Assembly (NCBI GenBank): GCA_030789695.1
Contig: CM061132.1
Coordinates: 161,969,442 to 162,033,441, forward strand
Origin: Scilla litardierei
Taxonomy: Eukaryota > Streptophyta > Magnoliopsida > Asparagales > Asparagaceae
DNA length: 64,000 nt
Reading direction: 5' to 3'
How positions within the stretch are numbered: the first letter of the stretch is position 1; each line of letters starts with the position of its first letter. The notes below the pieces were generated by a model. It worked only from the letters and a program-made list of their open reading frames with translations. It searched no databases and was not told where the DNA came from. Positions 1 to 9,640 of this stretch are shown here, piece by piece. The translations under genes and the position numbers were made by a program.

Positions 1-73
1 TTTCATCAGAATAGTCAGAGTTCTGAAGCAGCAAGTTTGTGAGAGCGATCAATGTTGGCTACATAGTGAATGT

Positions 74-328
74 TTGATGCTACAGGTGGATATAAAGATG
101 CACGAATGGGATTTATCCAAAAGGACAAATGTGGTGAAGAATTTATCCAAAAGGCCAAATATGGTGAAGGATTTATCCAAAAGGACAAATGTGGTGAACG
201 TATTAATGTTCGTGATAGAAACAGATAATTTACGGGGAAGAGGTATACCCAAAGGGAAAGCATCAATTGAGCATCTAATTTGCTATTATTGTAAAAAGGT
301 CGGATACCTGAAGTTTGCTTGCTTTTAA
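74..328 (+). pseudogene. copia-1 gag remnant with altered zinc knuckle
   Basis: An 84-codon open stretch ends in a CCHC-like knuckle, CYYCKKVGYLKFAC, in which the histidine of the CX2CX4HX4C consensus is tyrosine. Upstream, the motif DLSKR(T/P)N is repeated three times about 39-45 bp apart (roughly 110-205), a small tandem duplication. Plant copia Gag proteins end in such a knuckle, which binds genomic RNA. The missing histidine and the stops after position 328 mark it as non-functional. It belongs to copia-1 and is followed by a WMIDS patch at about 547 that recalls the start of the copia aspartic protease, where the catalytic DSGA is replaced by DSKT. Confidence 0.7.
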
Positions 329-653
329 GTTTCAAGGGCCATAAGGAAGAGTCACTGCATACATGGCCTCCAAAAAGGACTCAAAGTCTAAAAATGTTTA
401 TATATCTAATGATGAATAGAGCTAATACTAGATGTTTTAGAAATTTCAAGAAGCTTAATTGTATTCATCCTCTTTTACTATGACTTTAGCCAGATCTTGG
501 AAACACAACCTCTTGCACTTCCACAACAAGTTCTAGAACTTGGATGATAGATTCAAAGACTTTTGACTATATTATTAGGAATCATGTAAATTATCAACTT
601 TTGTACTACATTTACTTATATACCAACAATGAAACTAACACAGGGCTCCATAT

Positions 654-1470
654 TAAGGGTGGCAAAATGAGCCCGGCCCGACCCGACCCGACCCGACCCG
701 AACCCGACCTTCCTTAACCGGATATGGGTAGGGACCAATCCAGGTCAGGTAGGATCCAGGTTGACCCAACCTGACCAGATAAAATTCGGGTTAAGCACAT
801 GTTTGACCTGTCAACCCAGATGACCCGAATTCCAATCAATTTAATATATATATATATATATAATAACTTCAACACACAATTGCAACGGGAGTTGTGGTTA
901 TACGGTTTGAATTGTAGTCTTCTTCTTTAAGAGGTCTTGGATTCATCCCTTTACCTACAACTTTTTAGTTAATTTTATTACTTCCGTTAATAAAATAGTA
1001 AAGTTAATTATACTTCCCCACTGTCATCAGTGAGGTTTAAGCAACGACCTGCTGGCAATTATACAACACTTAATAAATTTCCGGTGGCTCTTAATAAATA
1101 GCCAGACATCGAAAAATGAGCAGTTGCGTGTAATTCAAATCTTAATTCTAAATGAGATTAAATAGTTTAACGGCTCATTTTTGTATCAAGAGCTTTCTAG
1201 CTCAATTGGTTTGTGCATGGGGTGAATGGGGTGGAGTATGGTTGGTCGCGGGATCGAGAATTGATTTCACAGTTTAAGTGGAAGAGTAATTTTTTTAAAT
1301 TGAAAATTTTAAATAAATCCGGGTTAACCCGAACCCAAACCAGGTATTTTTCGGGTCATTCGAACCCAACCCGAATTCAATCCAGGTCGGGTTAGGGTTT
1401 ACCCCTATTCAGGTCGGGTCAAATCTGACCCAACCCGACCCGACCCGACCCGACCCGTTTACCATCCCTA
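654..1470. mobile_element. Non-autonomous hAT-type element (hAT-A)
   Basis: The left end reads taagggtggcaaaatgagcc and the right end is the near-complement of tagggatggtaaacgggtcg, so the termini are inverted repeats of the TAGGG(A/G)TGGCAAA class common in plant hAT elements. Subterminal GACCC/GGGTC repeats fill both ends (667-710 and 1420-1457). The flanking octamers ctccatat (646-653) and ccacatat (1471-1478) match at 6 of 8 positions, as expected for an aged 8-bp target duplication. The interior is AT-rich, with an (AT)n run at about 845-862 and no transposase. It sits inside copia-1; deleting it joins the copia coding sequence. Confidence 0.85.
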
Positions 1471-1478
1471 CCACATAT

Positions 1479-1891
1479 CAACTGTTAACGAGCGTTGGCT
1501 CTGAAAATATTACTTCTTTCTTGCTATTAACAACCCTTTTATATCCACCAAAATTTCCATTTAATCTGCTTTCTGTTAGTTAGTTGACATGATACAAAAG
1601 CTTCTTTCATAAACTACTCCAAAAGCTTCTTTCATAATCATAGTATATTATAGGAGATTAGGACAAAAAAGATGATTGGTACAATGCGTGAGTCTAAAGG
1701 TCTCTATCAATTGCATGTAAAAATTGGATTAGTGGCTTGCTCTGAAATTACTTTCCATTCATCATGTATGTCAGATTAGGTTATCCATGGTTTTAAAATT
1801 TAAAACTTTTGCCTAATAAGTTTCTTAGTTTGTCTAGTCCAAGGTATACGTCTCGTAAGTTAGCAAAACACCAGCCATAGGTCAATAAGAG
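1479..1891 (+). pseudogene. copia-1 GAG-pre-integrase region
   Basis: After hAT-A the copia reading resumes. Around 1548 the translation PPKFPFNLLSVS matches the standard copia segment that precedes GAG-pre-integrase. Around 1657-1742 a frame reads TKKMIGTMRESKGLYQLHV, and about 30 bases on the motif VRLGYP replaces the usual RLGHP. Frameshifts separate these pieces. The region ends at the left duplication of hAT-B. It has no function of its own and documents the path of the broken polyprotein. Confidence 0.7.
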
Positions 1892-2949
1892 TAGGGATGT
1901 CAATTCTACCCACTGGTACGGATACTCGCGGATACCCGCCCGTTCGGGTACGTGTATGGATGGACTTTTATACTCACGGGAACATGTATGGATACCCATG
2001 TTTTACCCACGGGTAAAACTGGACTGGTATAGATTTTTTTTATATCCATACCCACGGGTATCCGTACCCGGTCATTTTAATATTAATATATTATTTTTAT
2101 AGAGTAAATTACATATAAACCCCAATTACATGTTCTATAAAAATAATACCTAAACTAATATTTGTAATTACAATCAATAAAAATATAAAAGTAAATAAAA
2201 CAAACTTAAAGTTAAAACAAAAGAGACAAAAACTGATTCGATCAAGGGTTTTACTTCGGCAGGCATCGATCTCAGGCGTCGTTTAAACTCTTTCTCAAAA
2301 TCCGATAATCCCTAAAGAAGCCCTCCCTGGCTAGGATTTGTGGAGATTTTGGATCCAGATTAGGCCGAGAAGGCTCTTAGTGAGAAGGAGCACGTCATTA
2401 GAGATCGAACGGTACAATTCTGTGTTTTTTGTTACTTTGTTTGTTTGGTGTTTTGTTCTCTAATTTCTATCCTTTTAGAAGATTAGAGGAATAAACGCGC
2501 AAAAGTTCTTTTCTTGGGCGATGCATGTTGATTTAAGGGTTAATATTAGCTAATCTAATAGAGATTATGGGGAAAAAAATTTTCCTTGTTCTTGTTTATG
2601 CTGATGGGTTTCTTAGATTTGTTTGCGTGATAAACGCTGTTGTTATTCGTTTCTCACATTCTTGTAATGATTGGATACCATATAAGCAAAAGAGGTTCAA
2701 TGGGTTCGTGGTACTGCACGAAGCAATTTTTTTACGGATAACGGGTATGGATACGCATGCCCATCGGGTATATGGATATCCATACACATATACAGTGGGT
2801 ACATGGGTACCCACGAGTATCTGTATACCCGATAGTCATGGGCATGGGCACAAAAATTTACCCGTCACAGGTATGGGTACGGGTAAATTGAGCGGGCACG
2901 GATATGGATAGTGCATATCCATAACCGCCTGCCCGTTTTGCCATCTCCA
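1892..2949. mobile_element. Non-autonomous hAT-type element (hAT-B)
   Basis: The left terminus is tagggatgtcaattctaccc and the right terminus is the near-complement of tggagatggcaaaacgggc. The flanking octamers aataagag (1884-1891) and aataagat (2950-2957) match at 7 of 8 positions. Subterminal repeats are variants of CGGGTA/TACCCG, seen as GGTATGGATACC-like palindromes at both ends (1913-2070 and 2735-2920). A middle segment of higher complexity (about 2225-2530) resembles a 5' untranslated region and might be captured host sequence, but I cannot assign it. No transposase is encoded. The element is nested in copia-1, with integrase homology resuming right after it. Confidence 0.85.
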
Positions 2950-2957
2950 AATAAGAT

Positions 2958-3640
2958 TGCTTAAAAACTTTCTTAAATTTATCAATTCATATGAATGTGA
3001 GCCTTGTCGAGTCGAGTCTAGATTTGTATTTAGGTATTCAGTTATATTTGTAGATAACTTGTCACATTTGACCTAGATTTACTTTAAAAAAGATTAGAAG
3101 TGTTTGATATCTTAAATAATTTATATACTGAAATAAAGAATCAATTTGGTACTTCTTTTAAAATTTTACAAAATGATAATGCAACATAATTTTTCAGTAA
3201 TTAGTTTGCATTTTTATGTTGGAATTTAGAATTATTCATCAATATTCATGAACATGCATTCCAACAAAATGAAGTGATAGAACGTAAAACTATTTATTAG
3301 AGGTTGTACGATCAATTCTTTTACATATAAATATTCTAAAGGTTTTCAAATCTGATGTTATTCAAACTGCTTGTCATCTTATCAATCATATGCCCTTCAT
3401 TCTTCTTAACGGTGAAATCTTTCATCCCTTATTTCATAAGGAAGAACTGTTTCCTTTATCACCAAAGGTTTTTGAATATGTTTGTTACATGCATAATTAT
3501 TATGTACATAATTATTCCAAACTTAATACTTATTTTTAAAGTATGTGTTTTACCATACTCTTGTGCACAAAAAGACTATAAATATTACAATCTTATGCCC
3601 AAACAAGGTTGTTTTGTGTCTGCTCTTTTTTGCACGGTTT
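2958..3640 (+). pseudogene. copia-1 integrase remnant
   Basis: Plus-strand frames give FRYSVIFVDNLSHLT then IYFKKD, followed by LYTEIKNQFGTSFKILQNDNAT, corresponding to the copia integrase core with its first and second aspartates (VDN... and QNDNA, normally IDD and SDN). Next come IIHQ...CIPTK, YFLL-like and a long match to the C-terminal part (HLINHMP...FHPLF...FEYVCYMHNYYVH...KCVFYHTLVHKKT), the segment copia elements share between integrase and reverse transcriptase. Stops and frame changes are frequent. Homology fades at about 3640, just before AT-rich inserted DNA. Confidence 0.75.
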
Positions 3641-4640
3641 GAGAATTCTGTTTTGATTTTGGTTTTGTTTATTTTGGTTTTGTCTGTTGGAAAAAAATTT
3701 AAGTTTCAAACAGTTTTACCTTTCATAGCTTTTGTTTTGAGTTTCAGTTTTGGATATTATATAACGCCATATGAGAGGGTGTCTCATATGCCCTCTCACA
3801 TAAAGGGGGTCAAGTACAACAAGTAGAAGCCCATGTGGATTTGTACTTGCCCCTTTTATGTGAGAGGGCAAATGAGACACCCTCTCATATGGCGTATGAT
3901 ACCCATTATTCTATATATATATATATCTATAATAATACATTTATAAAAAAATTAGAATGTTAATGAATCATAAAATTTCTTATAATATATTTTATTAAAA
4001 TTTCAATAAATTTTAGAGTTATAATAATTTTTAAAATTGTAAGAAATAATTTTTAAAATTGTAAGAAATAATTTTTAAGTATATGGTTTAAATAAGTTCG
4101 GTTATATAAACACACACACACATGTAAAGAGCGGGGGTTCAGCCGATACAAATCGAAACTATTTCGATCAAACCCGGTTTCGGCCGAAACCGACTGAAAC
4201 AGAGTATCAATATCAGTTTCGTCTCGCTCCCTTTGAAACTAAAATGAAATGACTAAAGCCAAACGATTTTGATTGAAACCTCATTCCTTAAGTCCCAACC
4301 ATATTTCATTAATATGAAAGACAACGACAAAGCATCAAGCCCTACCATTAATGATACACATTTATTTTATTTGTTGCCACCAAAAAATATCTAAAATTAT
4401 ATACATGTACCAAAAGCGGAAAACGATCAAAACATAGCTTTTAGATCATGTCTAAGCTCCTAATGCTCATGCCTCCTTACCCCAAGATTTTGTTCCTTCT
4501 TTCTCCTTGAGTACGTTTGAAAACTCCACAAGTGAAGATACATTGGTGTCTGATTTGGATATTTCGATTACTCGCAAAAAAGCTATCCATTCTTGCATAT
4601 CACATTCTCTTTCCAAATGTGTCTTATGCTTATCTTTCTC
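3641..4640. other. AT-rich insertion inside copia-1, no gene
   Basis: This stretch separates copia integrase from reverse transcriptase homology. It contains a foldback MITE (3764-3896), long AT-rich runs at 3905-4090, a short (CA)n tract near 4108-4121, and a 100-bp patch (about 4135-4240) rich in CGGCCGAAACC-type repeats like the ends of the hAT-like element at 55089-56229. The patch is probably the relic of a related element. No open frame or RNA gene is recognisable. The exact borders of the insertion with copia-1 could not be fixed. Confidence 0.5.
3764..3896. mobile_element. Foldback MITE with about 52-bp terminal inverted repeats
   Basis: The left arm starts acgccatatgagagggtgtc and the right arm ends gacaccctctcatatggcgt. 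The two are reverse complements over about 52 bp with only a few mismatches, separated by a 27-bp loop (about 3816-3842). At 133 bp with no coding capacity it fits a MITE. The flanks are AT-only, so the target duplication (TA or a trinucleotide) cannot be decided and the superfamily stays open. Confidence 0.8.
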
Positions 4641-4659
4641 AACCATACATAGCTTTTCT

Positions 4660-6190
4660 TTCTTCTATTGATTCTCGCAAAACTTCATAATCAATGTGTT
4701 GCAATGTTAGAAGAAATAAACGCACGTAAGCTTAACTAAGTTTGGGATCTCGTACCTGATCCACATGGTAAAATATGATTGATTGCAAATAGGTTTATAC
4801 CATACATGTAAATCTTGATGGCTCGCTTGCTTAATTGAAGGTCAAGCTCTTTGTTAAAGGTTATTTACAAACGTATGACATGAACTACCAAAAGATGTTC
4901 TATTTGGTTGTGAAGATTACCTCTGGCTGTCACTAATCACTCACTCATCACTGATCTTTCAATTAGATAAAACGAATGTGAACCTTACATGAAGTAACCA
5001 CCAAGGTATGTTGCTTGGGGCGAGTTAGGAAAAGTGTGTAAATTGAACAAATCATTGTATGATCTAAAATTGTCATCGGTGTTTGGTTTGGATACTTTAT
5101 AGATTTCGTGAGACGATTTAGTCTCAATTTGTGTTAAGTGGTCGCTTTATTTTTCATCGAACCCATCATGGAAATAGATCTTTTAGGTAGTATATGTTAA
5201 TAACATGATCACTATGGATGATGCCTATGGGATTCAAGAGTTAAAAAAGTTTATTCAAAAGAAGTCTTAGACAAAATATCATAGACATCTTAGATGTTTC
5301 TTTGACATAGATGTTGCCTGCTCCAAGATAGGCTTCTATTAGTCTTAACAGAAGTATGTTTTGGATAAGCTGTCAAAGATTGATGTTGGGGTGTAGGCCT
5401 ATCATCTTATCTATGAATTTAAACTCTAGGCTCATACCTGAGCAAGGGGAGCTGTTGCATGATACTGAACAATATAGAAGATTGATTGGAAAGCAAAACT
5501 ATCTTGCAAAGACAAGTTATGAAATTATCTTTTTAGTACCTATGTTAAGTTCCTATTTATATGATCATAAAACTACACGCTGGGATATTGTGATATAGTC
5601 TTGAGATACCTAAAGAATGCATTATGTTGATGTTTTCTATAGCTGGATTGGGAATATTGTAGAATTATGACCTTCTCGAATACAGACTGAATTGATTTAT
5701 CCTTTGATCGGTGATCTATGACTAGCTAATGTCTTTTATAGGAGGTACTTTAGTATCTAAAAAACAAGAAACAACTGGTTGTTTCTCACTTCAGTACTGA
5801 ACTAGAGTACTTAGCCATGACCAATACCTCTGGTTAGTTGTTACAACTTTAACGGTTGCTAATCAAATTAAGATTCATGACAACTACACTTATGAAGTTG
5901 TATTGTGATAACTATTATATTCATAGCTAACAATGTAATCATCCATGACAGAACCAAACACATCAAGATCGATTGTTATATGATGAGATAGCAATGTGAT
6001 AAGGTGACATAACCAAGCACATCAAGATCATTTGTTATGTGGTGAGACAGCGATGTGATAAGAAAATGACAGAGACGAAGCATGTTACGTACCATAAATC
6101 AGCTAACAAATATACTTATCAAACCTTTGAGAAAAGAGAGAATAGGTTAATATATAACAAGCTGTGTATAAATGATATATGTACTCCAGC
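4660..6190 (+). pseudogene. copia-1 reverse transcriptase and RNase H remnant
   Basis: The order of copia motifs is clear despite many stops: TWDLV-like (LN.VWDLVPDP, about 4735), VNLDGSLA, KLFVKGYLQTYDMNYQ (about 4850), GELGKVCKLNKSLYDLK (about 5030), then VVYVNNMITMDDAYGIQELKKF (about 5190), where YVDD of the catalytic site is changed to YVNN. The only longer open frame (5356-5598) reads MLGCRP...LNSRLIPEQGELLHDTEQYRRLIGK, the connection domain. RNase H follows, with SWKSKKQ-like and TKHIKIDC-like patches (about 5760-6050); the TKHI segment occurs twice, 60 bp apart. The catalytic change, stops and duplication show it is inactive. Confidence 0.8.
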
Positions 6191-6211
6191 TTAATGGGAA
6201 GCATTGAGATG

Positions 6212-6725
6212 TTTTATTTTATATATATCCACATACACACGGATTTTCTTGTGTGAAAAAATCCGTGCGAAATCTTTTATTTTTTTTGAAATTTTTTATG
6301 CTTCACTTCATATAATTATACACCCCACTAAAAATAATAGCTAAAATCTAGTGAGATTTGACCCTCGAGCAAGGCACTACAAAAAGTTCTATTGTTCAAA
6401 AATCATTAAATTTTGTAACAGGTGGATCGAGGGTCAAATCTATAATTATGCGGATTGAATCACGAAAAAAATTTGAAAAAAAATTCATAAAAAATAAAAA
6501 AAATTCACATGGTATTTTCGTGCGAAAATTTTGCACAGGAATACCACTCATCTAGTGTGTGTCTGTGTGTGTGTTTCATGTAAAAGGTGTAAATGGATTT
6601 TATGTAAAATTACCAATATAGCAAATAATGGATCTTGATGAGATGACTAATTAACTCTCCCTAACAATTCCATTAAAATTCCGTCCTTGATTTATTTAAG
6701 TCTCCTCAATTTTTTACACCTGAAC
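6212..6725 (+). repeat. Probable 3' LTR of copia-1, invaded by a MITE
   Basis: The copia coding tail ends at about 6190, followed by a purine-rich tract and a TG dinucleotide near 6212, where a 3' LTR is expected. The other LTR lies outside the window, so the limits are inferred. A small inverted-repeat element occupies 6238-6546. The rest is AT-rich and shows a (GT)n tract at about 6556-6575. The right limit is taken as the base before the gypsy-1 LTR. Confidence 0.4.
6238..6546. mobile_element. MITE with nested inverted repeats
   Basis: The ends are imperfect inverted repeats: a left arm with ttcttgtgtg...ccgtgcgaaat (6245-6273) answers a right arm with ttttcgtgcg...tgcacagga (6513-6540), and flanking poly-T/poly-A runs extend the pairing. 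A second, almost perfect inverted repeat lies inside: gatttgaccctcga (6355-6368) and tcgagggtcaaatc (6427-6440). The element has no coding capacity. An open stretch at 6358-6555 is a by-product of the A-rich sequence and not a gene. Confidence 0.6.
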
Positions 6726-6730
6726 GAACT

Positions 6731-7071
6731 TGATGGGACCCGGCGTGTACACGCAGAGGCGGACCCTCGAACAACCGCGCGCGCAAGGGGATGTGGTACC
6801 CTAGGGGCATTTTCGACCCTCTACCTTTAATTATATTTTAATGACAAACTTGCAATTGATTAGAGAGGGGGTTTATTCTTAAGCTAGGGCTAGCCATCAT
6901 TTAGGTTTTGCATGCTTGATTATTGAATTGTTCTTGAGGGAATTCTTAGGAGAGTGCGGACATCCTCGCTTTTGGCGTCTTGGGAGGGTGGTTGCCCTTT
7001 TAATTGTTGCCAAGTTATAAACTTTATTCCTATTTCTATCAATTTCAGTTCAATTTGCTTTATTCCTATCA
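6731..7071 (+). repeat. gypsy-1 5' LTR
   Basis: It starts tgatgggacccggcgtgtac and ends tattcctatca three bases before the primer-binding site. Its first 300 bp align with 12402-12700. Near its end a ctttattcctat(...)atcaatt segment occurs twice (about 7021-7045 and 7059-7074), while the 3' LTR holds a single copy. The reading of the final pol codons continues into the 3' LTR, so the coding end overlaps the LTR. Confidence 0.85.
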
Positions 7072-7074
7072 ATT

Positions 7075-7086
7075 TGGTATCAGAGC
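7075..7086 (+). other. Primer-binding site of gypsy-1
   Basis: The 12-mer tggtatcagagc is the standard plant LTR-retrotransposon site complementary to the 3' end of initiator tRNA-Met. It starts three bases after the CA end of the 5' LTR. Confidence 0.9.
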
Positions 7087-7098
7087 ACATAACGATCC

Positions 7099-8780
7099 AT
7101 GGCGGCGTCGACGAGGCAACAGGATAAGTTCGAGGCATTGGAGGCAATGGTGAGATCGGGGGATAAAGAAATCTTTGGTGGGGAACGAAGAATCCATGGC
7201 AAGTTTGACGGTTTCCATTGAAAAATTTACGGCGAAGCAAGAGAAACAAGAAGAATCGTTCGCGCAATTGATTTGTCAGTTGACGGCCAACACGGGAAAA
7301 GATGGAAAAGGTGATGAAAACCCTAAATCAGCGACAAATGTATCACTTTTGGACAATGGGAAGGAAAAGATGGAACAATTTGATGCGGAAACCGTCCACG
7401 AGGAGGAGGATTACGACAAGGAAGAAGATGAAGGGCCGTGGAAGGAGGATTATCGAGAAGCGATACGCCGAAAAGGGGAGGAAGCAAGGAGGGGGCGGCG
7501 GACCTAGCCGCCTTCCCATGAGGCGCACCAAGGAGGTGGGGGCCGCGGGTTCCTTTCCAGGCCCCCGCAGGCCCCCAAGACTTCAGGCGAGGGCACCCCC
7601 CAGCCTCGCCTGGGGCCGACGAAGGGACCCGACGGGTCGCGCCGACCAGCGACAGGGATGCGAGGGCCCCAAACTGCACCGACAGGGCCCCGTGGCCCCT
7701 TTGCAGGGCCGCTGGGGCCCCGAGCAGGCTCAACAGGGCCCCGTGGGCCCTCTGCAGGGCCGCTGGGGCCCCGCCGACCCACGATTGGCTCCCTCAGGGG
7801 GGGTGGGAAGCAGCGTAGGGGGAGCAACAGTCGGTGGGGGAGTTTTCGGCCTTATTCGGAGGGTCTGGCTCGAGGATTTGACGACGGTTTTGACCCGGGA
7901 GAGGGGCATGCGTATTATGATGACGGAGGGGGGTTTCGGGACCCTCCCGGCCCTCAATACGACGACGATAGATGACGCCCTCCACCTCACACCTATGAGG
8001 GACACCTCGGGGACGACGGAGGATGTTACAGAGATTATCAGGAGGAACATGGAGGCCGGTCTGGAGGCTACGGTGGGCGAGGAGAGAGGCCCGTGGGGGG
8101 CCATGGAGATCGTTGGAGAGGGCCGCAGGGAGGATATGAGACACACCATGAGAGGTAGCAGCACTACCATCAGCCTAGGTATGGCATGGGATGAGGAGAC
8201 CAGGGCACATACAATATGGACCGGCTGCGGAAGTTGAAGATGTCGATATTCGATTAGGTGGGTCCAGTGTCGTAGGTCAACAGAGCAGAGAGATTTTTTA
8301 GAGTCTCTCGCATGACTGAGGGGCAGAAGCTGGAGGCAGCTGGGATTTGTTTGGATGGGAAAGCCCTCGCCTGGTTTCAGTGGAAGAATGCAAAGCGTCC
8401 TTTTCGCTTATGGGAAGAGATCAGGGACCAGATGGTGGAGAGGTTCAAAGATCCCAACCAGGAAAACGTGAGGGAGCAGCTGATATCCCTCAGGCAGGAG
8501 GGCACAGTGCGAGATTACCTGGAGAGGTTTAAGGCCCTAACAGGACAGGTGCACGGGGTGACTGATGAGACGATGAAGAGTACCTTCATGAAGGGGCTGA
8601 GGGCTACTATTCGAGTAGCGGTGCACATACAGAAGCCACAGGGGCAGATAGAGGCCATGTAGTACGCTCAGATGGCGGAGAACTGTCAGTTGGAGGAGAA
8701 GAAGGTTAGGGGTGGATGGAGTGGCCCGGCTTCCCGTAGCCAGACAGCGACAGGAGGGTAGCAAAGAGCCATTACGGGAG
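7099..8780 (+). pseudogene. gypsy-1 gag, frameshifted
   Basis: The ATG at 7099 begins MAASTRQQDKFEALEAMVRSG. An extra base in the atcttt run near 7170 shifts the frame, and the protein continues as VGNEESMASLTVSIEKF to about 7507. A Pro/Gly/Arg-rich, GC-rich linker follows, then the retrotransposon-gag core (8312-8662: LEAAGICLDGKALAWFQWKN ... VREQLISLRQEGTVRDYLERF ... FMKGLRATIRVAV). The core ends at a TAG at 8660 that interrupts the expected YAQMAENCQLEEKK. Gag forms the virus-like particle. At least two frameshifts and one stop make this copy inactive. Confidence 0.85.
7500..8000. repeat. GC-rich low-complexity tract inside gypsy-1 gag
   Basis: The tract is dominated by GGGCCCC and CAGGGCCGCTGGGGCC motifs. 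The longest direct repeat is a segment of about 45 bp occurring at roughly 7679-7724 and 7733-7778. Several overlapping long open frames on both strands arise only from this composition. Gypsy-2 has a similar GC-rich linker at the same place in gag (about 32030-32300), so it is a family feature and not a separate gene. Confidence 0.75.
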
Positions 8781-8850
8781 CGGATCCTACCACCAATGAG
8801 AAGAGTGGGTAGAAGAGTAGCGCACCATAGACCGGGGGCAGTTTAGGCGG

Positions 8851-9640
8851 ATGACAAACGCGAAGATGAGGGAGAAACGACAGAAGTGCCTATGTTTTAG
8901 ATGCGACGAGCGGTTCACACTAGGCCACAGATGTGCGGGGTGCAAGCTCCAGGTACTGCTGCTCGAGGATGAAGATGACGAGGCTGATGTTGAGGACGAG
9001 ACCGCTGAGGTGGAGGAGTCTGAGGGCCATCAGCTAGGCGTAGCGGAGGTTTCCCTTAACTCCGTGGTAGGGTTCACACCGAACCATACCATGAAGTTGA
9101 GATGTCATATCGGTGACCAGGAGGTGACAGTGCTCATTGACAGTGGGGCGACCCTCAATTTCATTTCCAGGAGAGTGGTGACCCAGCAGGAGCTCCAGCT
9201 GACAGACTGCAACAGCTTCAGTGTCGTGATGGGGACAGGAAGAAGGAGAGCAGCCAGGGGTGTGTAAAGGTCTGGTGCTGACATTACATGGGGTGCAGGT
9301 GATAGCTGACTTCTTGTCTCTAGACTTGGAGAGCACCGACGTCATTCTGAGTATGACGTGGCTACAGCCGTTAGAGGAGATAACGGTGAATCGAAAACTG
9401 CTCAGAATGGAGTTTCAGGAGGATGGGAGAGCAGTCACAGTACAGGGGGGGACCCCCAGCCTATGCAGAGTATTGGTCTCGCTGAAGACCATGGTGAGAA
9501 CCATTAAGACAGAGGGCGGTGGATACTTAGTGGAGTTACATTCATTGACGGGAAATGGATGCGCTGAGGCCAGTGGTGAGCAACCCATCCCGGGAGAGGT
9601 GCAACAGCTGATGAATCAGTTCGAGAAGATCTTTCAGGAG
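8851..9640 (+). pseudogene. gypsy-1 zinc knuckle and aspartic protease
   Basis: The open frame 8851-9267 carries the chromovirus knuckle CFRCDERFTLGHRC and the protease motif VLIDSGATLNFISRRVV, with an intact DSGA-type catalytic site at about 9134-9150. An acidic linker (DEDDEADVEDETAEVEES) lies between them. A frameshift near 9240 breaks the protease C-terminus, which continues in the frame 9260-9600 as LVLTLHGVQVIADF...DVILSMTWLQPL, where the usual GMDWL is SMTWL. Confidence 0.85.

Larger units (their letters stand above)
1..6211 (+). mobile_element. Ty1/copia retrotransposon, decayed, 5' end outside window (copia-1)
   Basis: Conceptual translation in shifting plus-strand frames gives the domains of a copia polyprotein in the right order: gag zinc knuckle (74-328), protease-like patch (about 530-653), GAG-pre-integrase (1479-1891), integrase (2958-3640), reverse transcriptase (about 4660-5600) and RNase H (5700-6180). 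It ends in a tail like the usual copia C-terminus, followed by a purine-rich stretch near 6190-6210. Stops and frameshifts occur throughout, so it is dead. Two hAT derivatives (654-1470 and 1892-2949) and an insertion somewhere in 3690-4630 interrupt it; removing the hAT copies restores copia homology across each junction. The 5' LTR and the start of gag lie to the left of the window. Confidence 0.85.

Noticed and set aside
7302..8237. 311-codon open frame and several long antisense frames
   Set aside because: They arise from the GC-rich low-complexity linker of gypsy-1 gag; none has a domain and they overlap each other in all frames.
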